Of a stretch of DNA of 64,000 nucleotides, positions 9,198-18,045 are shown in pieces. Numbering within the stretch: position 1 is the stretch's first letter; each line of letters opens with the position of its first letter. Origin of the DNA: JADHMP01 sp016779985 (GTDB lineage Bacteria > Bacteroidota > Bacteroidia > Flavobacteriales > Flavobacteriaceae); contig JADHMP010000011.1 in the NCBI GenBank assembly GCA_016779985.1, positions 15,721 through 79,720 on the forward strand. Reading direction: 5' to 3'. Under the pieces are notes generated by a model. The model did not search any database. It worked only from the letters and a program-made list of their open reading frames with translations, and was not told where the DNA came from. The translations under genes and the position numbers were made by a program.

Positions 9198-10688
9198 ATG
9201 AAAATTTTAACCACACAACAAATAAGGGCATTAGATCAATATACCATTGAACATGAACCTATCTCACCCAGAAACTTAATGGAACGAGCTGCCCAAAAGT
9301 GTGTAGAGTGGTTTGAAAAAAATATCAGAATTGATCAAACGCTATACATTTTCTGTGGCCCAGGTAACAATGGTGGTGACGGATTAGCAATTTCAAGATT
9401 ACTCGTAAAACTCAATTTTACTTGCCTTTGTTATCACTTGAAATCCAATGATTATAGCCCCCTATTTGTAGAAAATAAAAATAGTTTACTGAAAGAGTCG
9501 ATACTAATTTCTTCACCAGCCGATTTTCCTAGTATTGATGAAGAGGATGGTGTCGTTGTTGATTCACTTTTTGGATCTGGACTCAACCGCCCTTTAGCTG
9601 GACTTCCGTTACAATTGATTGCATTTCTAAATAAAAAAAGTGGACAAAAAATAGCTATTGATATTCCCTCAGGAATGTATTCAGAATTTAATGGTTCCAA
9701 TCTATGCTTTAAGGCAACACATACTTTAACATTTCAACTTCCCAAATTGGCATTTATGTTACCTGAAAAAGGAAATTATGTGGGAACCTTTCATCTTTTA
9801 CCCATCCAATTGGACCCCACTTTTTTGGAATCAGAACCCACCCCATTCCATTATATCAACCTGCCAGTTGTGAAATCAATTTTAAAATCCATACCCCCTT
9901 TTGCTCATAAAGGAAGTCAAGGTCACTTAATGCTTATAGGCGGACAAAAAAATGCAATGGGGGCCTTGCTTTTATCTGGAAAAGCTTCTCTTTATGCAGG
10001 TGTTGGAAAATTAAGCGTGATGTCTCCTCAAGCGGGACAAACAATCTTACAGAATGGGTTACCAGAGGCTATTCTCATTGAAAACGAGGGATGTCATTTT
10101 TTAGAGGGCTCATTCAATAGCACTTTGAAATACTGGGCATTGGGGCCAAGCATGGGTGTCGCTCCTCAAACAGTAAAATTTTTAGCCTCTTTATTAAAAA
10201 AAGCAAAGACACCACTAGTAATTGATGCTGACGCTCTCAACATATTATCAAAAAATCCCTCGCTACATAAATCTATACCTCCCGGATCTATTCTAACTCC
10301 CCATCCAAAAGAATTTGAACGTTGGGTTGGCCCTTGGAAAAATGATCAAGAGAAGTTAAAAAAATTAAAAAAACTAAGCCAAACGCTAGATGTGATTGTG
10401 GTCCTTAAAGGTGCCTACTCAATAATTGCAACACCTTCAGGTGATTTCTTGTTTAACAGTAGTGGTAATCAAGGAATGGCTACTGCTGGTAGCGGAGATG
10501 TATTAACAGGAGTTATAGGGAGTCTATTAGCACAAAAATATTTGCCTAGAGAAGCAGCAATTGTGGGAGTTTTTGCCCATGGTTTAGCGGGGGATTTAGC
10601 AGCAGAACTCTATGGGCAACGTTCTGTAATAGCAAGTGCAATTGTAGATCAAATCCCAGCCGCTTTCAAAAAAATTGAAAAAATATAA
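9198..10688 (+). CDS. nnr: Bifunctional NAD(P)HX epimerase / ADP-dependent NAD(P)HX dehydratase
   Basis: A metabolite-repair enzyme that rescues hydrated NADH and NADPH. The N-terminal half (about residues 1-210) is the YjeF_N epimerase domain with the GPGNNGGDGLAISRLL signature; the C-terminal half is the ribokinase-like YjeF_C dehydratase with the LMLIGGQKNAMGAL start and the GSGDVLTGVIGSLLAQ signature including the catalytic Asp. Length of 496 aa matches fused forms. A short T-rich hairpin follows the stop. Confidence 0.95.
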   Translation: MKILTTQQIRALDQYTIEHEPISPRNLMERAAQKCVEWFEKNIRIDQTLYIFCGPGNNGGDGLAISRLLVKLNFTCLCYHLKSNDYSPLFVENKNSLLKESILISSPADFPSIDEEDGVVVDSLFGSGLNRPLAGLPLQLIAFLNKKSGQKIAIDIPSGMYSEFNGSNLCFKATHTLTFQLPKLAFMLPEKGNYVGTFHLLPIQLDPTFLESEPTPFHYINLPVVKSILKSIPPFAHKGSQGHLMLIGGQKNAMGALLLSGKASLYAGVGKLSVMSPQAGQTILQNGLPEAILIENEGCHFLEGSFNSTLKYWALGPSMGVAPQTVKFLASLLKKAKTPLVIDADALNILSKNPSLHKSIPPGSILTPHPKEFERWVGPWKNDQEKLKKLKKLSQTLDVIVVLKGAYSIIATPSGDFLFNSSGNQGMATAGSGDVLTGVIGSLLAQKYLPREAAIVGVFAHGLAGDLAAELYGQRSVIASAIVDQIPAAFKKIEKI

Positions 10689-10691
10689 CAC

Positions 10692-10710
10692 TGCCTTTTT
10701 GGCATTTTTT
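10692..10710 (+). terminator. Short T-rich terminator after nnr
   Basis: TGCC/GGCA stem of 4 bp with a TTTTT loop, followed by seven Ts. The stem is short, so strength is doubtful, but position right after the stop codon fits. Confidence 0.4.
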
Positions 10711-10722
10711 TATTGTTTTTTA

Positions 10723-10735
10723 AGACAAAATGTCT
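10723..10735. promoter_or_regulatory. Inverted repeat AGACA-AAA-TGTCT before clpB
   Basis: A perfect 5+5 dyad, 50 bases upstream of the clpB ATG and about 20 bases before an imperfect -7-like element (TATACTTTG at 10753-10761). It is a candidate operator for stress control of clpB; this is inference from position and symmetry only. Confidence 0.35.
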
Positions 10736-10784
10736 GCTGAATTGATTTGGAATATACTTTGTTCGTTAGATTTAAAAAATCGCT

Positions 10785-13382
10785 ATGAATTTGAACAACA
10801 TTACCTTAAAAACTCAAGAAGTATTGCAGAGCGCCCAACTCTTGGCGCAGCAATATCAACATCAACAGATTGAGCCAGAACACCTTTTTAAAGCCCTTTT
10901 GGAGACAGATAAAGACGTGATACCCTATCTTTTTAAAAAGCTCCAGCTCAATAAAGATCTTTTAGAGAAAAGCATAGAAAAAAAATTAGCCTCTTTGCCG
11001 AAAGTGCAAGGTGGACAACATATGTTCTCACAAAAAGCATCTCAATGTGTTTTGGAAGCACAAAAATTGGCTCAAGAAAATGGAGATGAATTTGTTGCAA
11101 CACAGCATCTCTTACAAGCCTTTCTTAAGGTGAAGAGCAATGTAAATCAACTCTTAAATGATCAGGGGCTCACACCAAAAAATTTAAAGAATGCTATACA
11201 TGACCTACAAAGGGGTGAAAAAGTAAATTCAGCTTCAGCTGAAAGTAACTATAATGCCTTAGAAAAATATGCGAGAAATCTTAATAAAATGGCAGGTGAG
11301 GGGAAACTAGATCCTGTGATTGGGAGGGATGAAGAAATTCGTCGTTTACTTCAAATTTTATCAAGAAGAACAAAAAACAACCCCATTCTTGTGGGCGAAC
11401 CAGGAACAGGGAAAACAGCAATTGCTGAAGGCTTGGCTCATCGAATTGTGGACGGTGACGTCCCAGAAAACCTAAAAGACAAAAAAGTGTATGGTTTGGA
11501 TATGGGAGCTCTTATTGCGGGAGCCAAATATAAGGGTGAATTTGAAGAGCGTCTGAAAACTGTAATAAAAGAAGTAACCCAATCTGAGGGTGATTTGGTT
11601 TTATTTATTGATGAAATCCACACTTTGGTTGGCGCAGGAGGTGGAGAAGGTGCTATGGATGCTGCAAATATTTTAAAACCGGCCTTGGCGAGAGGTGAAT
11701 TGAGAGCTATTGGAGCCACTACACTAGATGAATATCAAAAATATTTTGAAAAAGACAAAGCGTTAGAACGTCGGTTCCAAAAAGTGATGGTAGATGAACC
11801 AGATACTGACAGTGCTATTTCCATTTTAAGGGGCATCAAAGAAAAATATGAAAACCACCACAGGGTTCGTATTCAAGATGAAGCTATAATTGGAGCCGTG
11901 ACACTCTCAAATCGATATATATCCAATCGCTTTCTGCCAGACAAGGCAATTGATTTGATCGATGAAGCAGCTTCTAAGTTGAGGATGGAAATCAATTCAA
12001 AACCTGAAGAACTAGACAGTTTAGACCGAAAAATTAGACAAATAGAAATAGAACTAGTAGCTATTCAAAGAGAAAAGGACACGAAAAAAATTGAGCATCT
12101 AAACAAAGAGTTGGCTGAATTGAAACAAGACCGTCAATCCTTATTTGCAAAATGGAGCAGTGAAAAAGAAGTAGTCGACTCTTTACAGCACAGCAAGCAA
12201 GAAATTGAAGATCTAAAGTTGCGTGCCGATCGAGCTGAGCGGGATGGGAATTATGCAGAAGTCGCTGAAATCCGTTATGGCAAATTGCAAGAGGCAGAAC
12301 AAAAGATTGAAAGGTTGCAAAAAGAGCTTAATGAGCTCTCTTCTGATGATGCATTAATCAAAGAAGAAGTGACTTATGACGATATTGCAGAAGTTGTTGC
12401 GAAATGGACTGGAATTCCGATTGCTAAAATGCTACAATCTGATCGAGAAAAATTATTGCATCTAGAAACACTTTTACATGAGCGTATAGTGGGACAAGAA
12501 CAAGCTGTTGTGGCTGTGAGTGATGCTATTAGGCGCAGTAGAGCGGGATTGCAAGACGCACACAGACCCATTGGTAGTTTTTTATTTTTAGGAACCACAG
12601 GGGTTGGAAAAACAGAACTTGCAAAAGCTTTGGCCCAAGCCCTTTTTGATGATGAAAACAATCTCACCCGCATCGATATGAGCGAATATCAAGAACGGCA
12701 TGCGGTGAGTCGTTTGGTTGGTGCTCCACCAGGATATGTCGGTTATGAGGAAGGGGGGCAACTAACCGAAGCGGTTAGAAGAAAACCCTATTCGGTAATC
12801 TTGCTTGATGAAATAGAAAAAGCCCACCCAGATGCATTTAATATACTCCTTCAAGTGCTTGACGAAGGCCGTTTGACAGACAACAAGGGCCGATTAGCGG
12901 ACTTTAAGAACAGTCTTATCATTATGACTAGTAATTTGGGTAGTCATGAAATACAAAAAGCATTTGAAGAAAATAAAGCTTTTAAAGCAGCTCAAAGTGA
13001 AGCTAAAAATAAGGTCATGCATTTGTTGCAACAAAGCGTTCGTCCAGAATTTTTAAATAGAATTGATGACATTGTAATGTTTTCGCCACTGACTAAAAAT
13101 GAAATTAAACAAATAGTACAATTGCAATTTTCTACTATCCAAAAGCGCTTGGAGAAACAAAATATCATTTTAGAATTGACAGATGAAGCCCTGAATGCGT
13201 TGAGTGAAATGGGGTTTGATCCACAGTATGGCGGTAGACCCGTTAGACGAGTTTTGCAAGAAAAACTCCTCAACTCACTCAGTAAAATGCTTCTAGAAGA
13301 GACCTCTGAAAACCAAAAAAAATTAGTGGTAGATTTTTTTGAAGGTGCTATCATATTTCGAAAAGCTTCCTCTGGGGACTAA
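10785..13382 (+). CDS. clpB: ATP-dependent protein disaggregase ClpB
   Basis: A Hsp100 hexamer that pulls proteins out of aggregates together with DnaK. The 865-residue protein has the N-terminal Clp domain, first AAA module with Walker A GEPGTGKTA, a coiled-coil middle domain rich in Lys/Glu (about residues 405-525) that marks ClpB rather than ClpA, and a second AAA module with GTTGVGKTE and the GAPPGYVGYEEGGQL pore loop. No ClpP-binding loop was noted. An inverted repeat at 10723-10735 lies in its promoter region. Confidence 0.98.
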   Translation: MNLNNITLKTQEVLQSAQLLAQQYQHQQIEPEHLFKALLETDKDVIPYLFKKLQLNKDLLEKSIEKKLASLPKVQGGQHMFSQKASQCVLEAQKLAQENGDEFVATQHLLQAFLKVKSNVNQLLNDQGLTPKNLKNAIHDLQRGEKVNSASAESNYNALEKYARNLNKMAGEGKLDPVIGRDEEIRRLLQILSRRTKNNPILVGEPGTGKTAIAEGLAHRIVDGDVPENLKDKKVYGLDMGALIAGAKYKGEFEERLKTVIKEVTQSEGDLVLFIDEIHTLVGAGGGEGAMDAANILKPALARGELRAIGATTLDEYQKYFEKDKALERRFQKVMVDEPDTDSAISILRGIKEKYENHHRVRIQDEAIIGAVTLSNRYISNRFLPDKAIDLIDEAASKLRMEINSKPEELDSLDRKIRQIEIELVAIQREKDTKKIEHLNKELAELKQDRQSLFAKWSSEKEVVDSLQHSKQEIEDLKLRADRAERDGNYAEVAEIRYGKLQEAEQKIERLQKELNELSSDDALIKEEVTYDDIAEVVAKWTGIPIAKMLQSDREKLLHLETLLHERIVGQEQAVVAVSDAIRRSRAGLQDAHRPIGSFLFLGTTGVGKTELAKALAQALFDDENNLTRIDMSEYQERHAVSRLVGAPPGYVGYEEGGQLTEAVRRKPYSVILLDEIEKAHPDAFNILLQVLDEGRLTDNKGRLADFKNSLIIMTSNLGSHEIQKAFEENKAFKAAQSEAKNKVMHLLQQSVRPEFLNRIDDIVMFSPLTKNEIKQIVQLQFSTIQKRLEKQNIILELTDEALNALSEMGFDPQYGGRPVRRVLQEKLLNSLSKMLLEETSENQKKLVVDFFEGAIIFRKASSGD

Positions 13383-13388
13383 AAAGTG

Positions 13389-13396
13389 TACCTTTG
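13389..13396 (+). promoter_or_regulatory. TAnnTTTG box 4 bases before the smpB start
   Basis: TACCTTTG fits the Bacteroidota -7 consensus and is followed by CCTC and then the ATG at 13401. If used, transcription would begin at or next to the start codon (leaderless mRNA). It also excludes GTG 13386 as the start. Confidence 0.5.
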
Positions 13397-13400
13397 CCTC

Positions 13401-13862
13401 ATGCAAAAGCAGGTGAACATTAAGAACAAAAAAGCACGGTTTGAATATGAATTAATAGATCAATATACCGCAGGGATTGTTTTGACAGGAACCGAGATAA
13501 AGTCCATCCGAAACAGCAAAGCATCCATAGCAGAAAGTTTTTGTGAGTTCAATGAAAAAGGGGAACTTTTTGCAATTAATATGTATGTTGAAGAATATCT
13601 TTATGGCACGCGTTATAATCATAAGCCACGCAATGCTCGAAAACTATTGCTCAATAAAAAAGAGTTAAAAAAGCTCGAGAAAGAAGTGAAGAACACGGGG
13701 TTGACAATAGTTCCATTACAACTATTTATAAATGATAATGGCTATGCTAAACTTCAAATTTCTTTGGCTAGAGGTAAAAAGCTTTATGATAAAAGGGAGA
13801 CGATCAAAGACAGAGACAACAAGCGTAGTCTGGATCGAATTAAGAAAAAATTCAACTCCTAG
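13401..13862 (+). CDS. smpB: SsrA-binding protein SmpB
   Basis: SmpB binds tmRNA and takes it to stalled ribosomes for trans-translation. The 153-residue protein has the family beginning KNKKARFEYEL, the GIVLTGTEIKSIR block, the ARKLLLNKKELKKL segment and a basic C-terminal tail (DRDNKRSLDRIKKKF). ATG 13401 gives the normal length. It starts 18 bases after clpB and may be partly co-transcribed with it, but has its own promoter-like box. No tmRNA gene is visible in the window. Confidence 0.96.
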   Translation: MQKQVNIKNKKARFEYELIDQYTAGIVLTGTEIKSIRNSKASIAESFCEFNEKGELFAINMYVEEYLYGTRYNHKPRNARKLLLNKKELKKLEKEVKNTGLTIVPLQLFINDNGYAKLQISLARGKKLYDKRETIKDRDNKRSLDRIKKKFNS

Positions 13863-13936
13863 TTTACCACCTTTCCTTTTCTTTCAAAAAAAACAACCTA
13901 TTTTTTTATATTAGTAGATATACAACCCTTTCATCT

Positions 13937-15547
13937 ATGAAATTTAAATCACTCAATTTTTTAATAAGATATTTCTCAGCATTTTCGTTTTTTATATTAG
14001 TTTTCGAAGCATGTCAATCAAACACTCAAGAGATAGAACTTCCAAATATCATTGTGGTTTTAGCAGATGATTTAGGGTATGGAGACCTTTCGATTTATGT
14101 TCAGGACAACAAAATTAAGACTCCAAATCTCGATCAGATGGCAAGAGAGGGGCTTCGGTTTACAGATGCCCACACTCCAGCATCAGTGTGCACCCCTACA
14201 CGATATGGTTTACTTACAGGGCGCTACAATTGGAGGACCTCACTCAAGCAAGGCGTGTTGACAGGTAAGTCGAAGGCCTTAATACCAACAAAGAGAACAA
14301 CAATTGCATCTCTTTTAAAACGAAAATCTTATCAAACAGCATTTATAGGTAAATGGCATCTAGGTTGGGACTGGGCACTAAAAAATAAAGAACTAGAGGC
14401 AGATGGAGAGGGATGGAATCCAGAGGATTTTAAGAATTTGGATTTTTCAAAGCCTATAAAAAATGGCCCTAACACACTTGGTTTTGATTACAGCTTCGGA
14501 CATTCAGGGTCTTTAGATATGGCTCCATATGTGTATGTTGAGAATGATATGCCTACTGCCCTTCCAAACACAGTCACAGTAAACAATGGAGTTTATTCAT
14601 GGTGGAGAGAGGGACCCACAGCACCAGATTTTATTCATGATGAAGTTACCCCTAACTTCTTTAAAAGAGGAATCAAATACATTAAAAATCATGCTGGAAA
14701 AGAAAAGCCCTTTTTTCTCTATTTAGCACTACCCTCTCCCCACACGCCTATTTTACCAACCAAAGAATGGCAAGGAAAAAGCCAATTGAACCCCTATGGT
14801 GATTTCACAATGATGATTGATAATTACATGGGAAAGTTGTTGAAAACACTAGATGAATTAAAAATTAAGGATAATACTCTCGTTATTTTTACAAGTGATA
14901 ATGGGTGCTCCCCTGCGGCAAAAATTGATGAAATGCAACAAAAAGGACATTTCCCTAGTGGACAATATAGGGGGCATAAAGCCGATATTTTTGAAGGTGG
15001 GCACCGGGTTCCTTTTATTGTACAATGGCCCAACAAAATTGCCAAAGCCACTACTTCAGATGATACCATTTGTCTCACTGACCTGATGGCTACTTTTGCG
15101 GATATTTCATCTATTGAATTAAAAGATAATGAAGCCGAAGACAGTTATAGTTTACTCTCTATTTTCGAACAAAAAAATAATTCATCATCCCTAAGGGAAG
15201 CCACAGTTCACAATTCAATCAATGGGAGTTTTGCACTTCGGAAAGGAGAATGGAAGCTCATCATGGCACCAGGCTCAGGAGGTTGGAGCTCCCCTACTCC
15301 ACAAGAAATTAAAATAATAAGCAATCTTCCTCCTATTCAACTCTATAACCTAAAAAAAGACCCTGGAGAAACAAAAAACCTTGAAGGGCAATTTCCTGAG
15401 AAAGTATCGAAGTTAAAAGAATTGTTGTATCACTATATTGTGAATGGAAGAAGTACTCAGGGGGTACATCAAAAAAATGATTCTATTGCATTCAATTGGC
15501 ATCAAGTTGCATCAATTAAACAACAATTTGAAAGAAAAATTAATTAG
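13937..15547 (+). CDS. Lipoprotein sulfatase (family S1)
   Basis: A 536-residue sulfatase that would cleave sulfate esters outside the inner membrane. A hydrophobic leader ends in a lipobox with Cys26 (VFEAC). The mature part begins PNIIVVLADDLGYGD (metal-binding Asp pair) and has the C-x-P-x-R maturation motif CTPTR with Cys85, to be converted to formylglycine, plus GKWHLGW and FTSDNGCS metal/active-site blocks. No formylglycine-generating enzyme or polysaccharide-uptake genes (SusCD) lie next to it, so it is an isolated sulfatase. Substrate unknown; sulfated algal glycans or glycosaminoglycans are likely for the family. Confidence 0.93.
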   Translation: MKFKSLNFLIRYFSAFSFFILVFEACQSNTQEIELPNIIVVLADDLGYGDLSIYVQDNKIKTPNLDQMAREGLRFTDAHTPASVCTPTRYGLLTGRYNWRTSLKQGVLTGKSKALIPTKRTTIASLLKRKSYQTAFIGKWHLGWDWALKNKELEADGEGWNPEDFKNLDFSKPIKNGPNTLGFDYSFGHSGSLDMAPYVYVENDMPTALPNTVTVNNGVYSWWREGPTAPDFIHDEVTPNFFKRGIKYIKNHAGKEKPFFLYLALPSPHTPILPTKEWQGKSQLNPYGDFTMMIDNYMGKLLKTLDELKIKDNTLVIFTSDNGCSPAAKIDEMQQKGHFPSGQYRGHKADIFEGGHRVPFIVQWPNKIAKATTSDDTICLTDLMATFADISSIELKDNEAEDSYSLLSIFEQKNNSSSLREATVHNSINGSFALRKGEWKLIMAPGSGGWSSPTPQEIKIISNLPPIQLYNLKKDPGETKNLEGQFPEKVSKLKELLYHYIVNGRSTQGVHQKNDSIAFNWHQVASIKQQFERKIN

Positions 15548-15697
15548 AAAACTCTTTGTGGGAAGTGATTTATGTCAACTGGGTAGAATTTTTTAACTCT
15601 ATTTTTTCAAAGACAATGGATATGTTTTTAATTTTTTTGCAAGTGAAATTGAATCAGGCCTCGTTTTAGCCTATCAAGAGTAAAAAAAACCAAGAAA

Positions 15698-16339
15698 CTA
15701 TTCTTTATTTTCTAAAAGGGGCACAAATCGAAATTCACCAAAACTCTCTTTGTCAAAATTATGGGAAGCAGTTCGTGTAAAACAATACATCAATTGTTTC
15801 TCAACACCAACAGGAATAACCAGTCGTCCACCCACTTCAAGCTGCTCAAGAAGAGCTTGAGGGACTTCAGGAGCGGCGGCAGTAACAATTATGCCTTTAA
15901 AAGGTGCATCTTCAGCTAGCCCCTTGTAACCATCTCCAAACACGGTCTTTTTTGGTTTTAGGTAGAGTTTATTGAATAAGCGTTGAGTTTTTTTAAATAA
16001 CTCATTTTGTCTTTCAATAGTGTATACATGGACTCCAAGAGACAATAAAATTGCCGTTTGATAGCCTGAACCTGTTCCAATTTCAAGTACTTTATCACCA
16101 GAGTTAACCTTCAAAAGGCTTGTTTGGAAAGCTACTGTATAGGGCTGGGAAATAGTTTGATCTGCTGCAATGGGGTAGGCTTTGTCTTTATAAGCCCATA
16201 TTTCTAATCCTTTGTCCATAAAAAAATGTCGGGGTACACTAGCTATGGCTTTTAATATTTGAGGTTCTTTTATCCCTTTTTTTTCCAAGAGATCGGCTAA
16301 TTGTCTCCTTTGTCCTTGATGTTTTGGGAGGTCTTCCAT
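15698..16339 (-). CDS. pcm: Protein-L-isoaspartate O-methyltransferase
   Basis: A SAM-dependent repair methyltransferase that acts on isoaspartyl residues in aged proteins. The 213-residue protein has the SQPYTVAF and VLEIGTGSGYQTAIL motifs (SAM site) and IVTAAAPEVPQALLEQL. The start at 16339 (MEDLPKHQGQ) gives family length and is 5 bases downstream of a TAnnTTTG box on the minus strand at 16345-16352; the longer frame would begin upstream of that box. It is divergent from the oxidoreductase gene at 16412. Confidence 0.95.
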   Translation of the reverse strand: MEDLPKHQGQRRQLADLLEKKGIKEPQILKAIASVPRHFFMDKGLEIWAYKDKAYPIAADQTISQPYTVAFQTSLLKVNSGDKVLEIGTGSGYQTAILLSLGVHVYTIERQNELFKKTQRLFNKLYLKPKKTVFGDGYKGLAEDAPFKGIIVTAAAPEVPQALLEQLEVGGRLVIPVGVEKQLMYCFTRTASHNFDKESFGEFRFVPLLENKE

Positions 16340-16344
16340 GAGCA

Positions 16345-16352
16345 CAAAAATA
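16345..16352 (-). promoter_or_regulatory. TAnnTTTG box 5 bases before the pcm start
   Basis: On the minus strand it reads TATTTTTG, then TGCTC, then ATG. This places the likely transcription start at the start codon. Confidence 0.5.
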
Positions 16353-16385
16353 ATTGAGTTTCTCCCAAAATCCATATTTTGATTG

Positions 16386-16393
16386 TATTTTTG
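16386..16393 (+). promoter_or_regulatory. TAnnTTTG box of the Gfo/Idh gene
   Basis: TATTTTTG is 18 bases upstream of ATG 16412 and is back to back with the minus-strand pcm promoter. Confidence 0.55.
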
Positions 16394-16411
16394 AACAACT
16401 ATGAAAAGAAG

Positions 16412-17377
16412 ATGTTAAAAATAGGTGTTTTAGGTGTTGGGCATTTAGGAAAAATACACCTCCAGCAATTGGAGGCTTCTGATATTTACGAACTTGTAGG
16501 CTTCTATGATCCAAATGCTGATGCTTCTAATCAAGTTTTAAAAGAATACAACACTACAGCCTTTGCAAACGAAATGGAACTTTTTCAAAATGTGGATGTC
16601 GTTTCCATAGTGACCCCAACTTTGTCTCATTTTGAATCTGCCTCTAAAGCAATTGCACAGGGAAAACATATTTTTATTGAAAAGCCTTTGGCTCAAACTG
16701 ATGAGGAGGCTAAAAAACTGATTGCTTTAGCGAAGGAATATAAGGTTTTAGGGCAAGTGGGGCATGTAGAAAGATATAATCCCGCTTTTCAGGCTGTGAG
16801 AGAAAGTATTACTAACCCAATGTTTATTGAAACTCATCGCCTTGCTGAATTTAATCCAAGAGGAACAGATGTGTCTGTAGTTTTGGATTTAATGATTCAC
16901 GACATTGATGTTATTTTAAGTCTAGTGAATGCTCCAATAAAAAATATAGACGCCTCAGGCGTAGCAGTCATTAGTGACACTCCAGACATTGCAAATGCTC
17001 GAATAGCTTTTGAAAATGGATGTGTGGCCAATTTGACATCTAGTAGAATCTCATTAAAAAAAATGCGTAAGTCAAGATTTTTTCAGAAAGACGCCTATAT
17101 AGCTGTAGATTTTTTAGACAAGAAAGTTGAGGTTGTCAAAATGAAAGATGCACCCAAAGAAAAGGACGATCTAGCAATTATTTTACAAAATGCTGAAGGA
17201 AACAAAAAGCAGATTTATTTTGAAAATCCTGAAATAGAAATAACTAATGCCATTCAACGAGAGCTTGAAGATTTTGCTTCAGCCATAGAGCATAAAACTA
17301 AGCCAAAAGTAAGTCTTGAAGATGGAGCCAGAGCGCTTGCTGTAGCCCACAGCATTATAGAAGCTATGCATCACTAA
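16412..17377 (+). CDS. Gfo/Idh/MocA family oxidoreductase
   Basis: A 321-residue NAD(P)-dependent dehydrogenase of unknown substrate. The Rossmann start is KIGVLGVGHLGKIHLQQL, followed by the EKPLAQT motif with the family lysine and the HDIDVIL motif. ATG 16412 is chosen because the upstream frame runs into the promoter box. The gene precedes the PLP-homeostasis gene by 11 bases, so the two are probably co-transcribed. Confidence 0.9.
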   Translation: MLKIGVLGVGHLGKIHLQQLEASDIYELVGFYDPNADASNQVLKEYNTTAFANEMELFQNVDVVSIVTPTLSHFESASKAIAQGKHIFIEKPLAQTDEEAKKLIALAKEYKVLGQVGHVERYNPAFQAVRESITNPMFIETHRLAEFNPRGTDVSVVLDLMIHDIDVILSLVNAPIKNIDASGVAVISDTPDIANARIAFENGCVANLTSSRISLKKMRKSRFFQKDAYIAVDFLDKKVEVVKMKDAPKEKDDLAIILQNAEGNKKQIYFENPEIEITNAIQRELEDFASAIEHKTKPKVSLEDGARALAVAHSIIEAMHH

Positions 17378-17388
17378 ATACTATTAAT

Positions 17389-18042
17389 ATGACAATACGT
17401 ATTAGTGACAATTTAGATACCTTTTTAGAAACAATTCCTTCTTCAGTGGAATTAGTTGCTGTGTCAAAGACAAAACCAAATGATATGATAATGGAGGCGT
17501 ATCAAGCGGGTCAGCGTCATTTTGGAGAGAATAAAATTCAAGAAATGACGTCTAAATGGGAAACTCTTCCAAAAGACATTCAGTGGCATATGATTGGTCA
17601 TGTCCAAACCAATAAGGTGAAATATATGGCCCCCTATGTATGCCTAATTCATGGTGTTGATCGTGAGAAATTATTAAATGAAATCAACAAGCAAGCTTTT
17701 AAAAACAATAGAATTATCGATTGTCTGCTACAAGTTTTCATTGCCAACGAAACCACAAAATTTGGTCTTTCTCCAAACGAGATTTTGCCCTTAATAGAAA
17801 GAAGTCTATCGCTAAAAAATATTCGAGTGGTAGGGCTAATGGGTATGGCCACTTTTACGCAGGATAACGAGCAAATCGAAAATGAATTTAAGGTTTTAAA
17901 AGAGCTATTCTTCTTAGCTCAAAAAAAATATAACCAAATCAGTATTCTTTCAATGGGAATGAGTAATGATTATCAAATAGCCATAAATCAAGAATCTAAT
18001 ATGATACGAATAGGTAGTAAAATATTTGGCAGTCGAGATTGA
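17389..18042 (+). CDS. YggS family PLP homeostasis protein (PLPBP)
   Basis: A 217-residue single-domain TIM-barrel protein that binds pyridoxal phosphate and buffers its level. The PLP lysine lies in LVAVSKTKP, followed by HFGENKIQE, WHMIGHVQTNK and the C-terminal LSMGMSNDYQ and RIGSKIFG motifs typical of the family. Only 3 bases separate it from the next gene. No catalytic activity is known for the family. Confidence 0.95.
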   Translation: MTIRISDNLDTFLETIPSSVELVAVSKTKPNDMIMEAYQAGQRHFGENKIQEMTSKWETLPKDIQWHMIGHVQTNKVKYMAPYVCLIHGVDREKLLNEINKQAFKNNRIIDCLLQVFIANETTKFGLSPNEILPLIERSLSLKNIRVVGLMGMATFTQDNEQIENEFKVLKELFFLAQKKYNQISILSMGMSNDYQIAINQESNMIRIGSKIFGSRD

Positions 18043-18045
18043 TAT

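Noticed and set aside
12992..13354. Open frame on the minus strand inside clpB
   Set aside because: Antisense shadow of the conserved second AAA module; Ser/Phe/Cys-rich composition is typical of such shadows.
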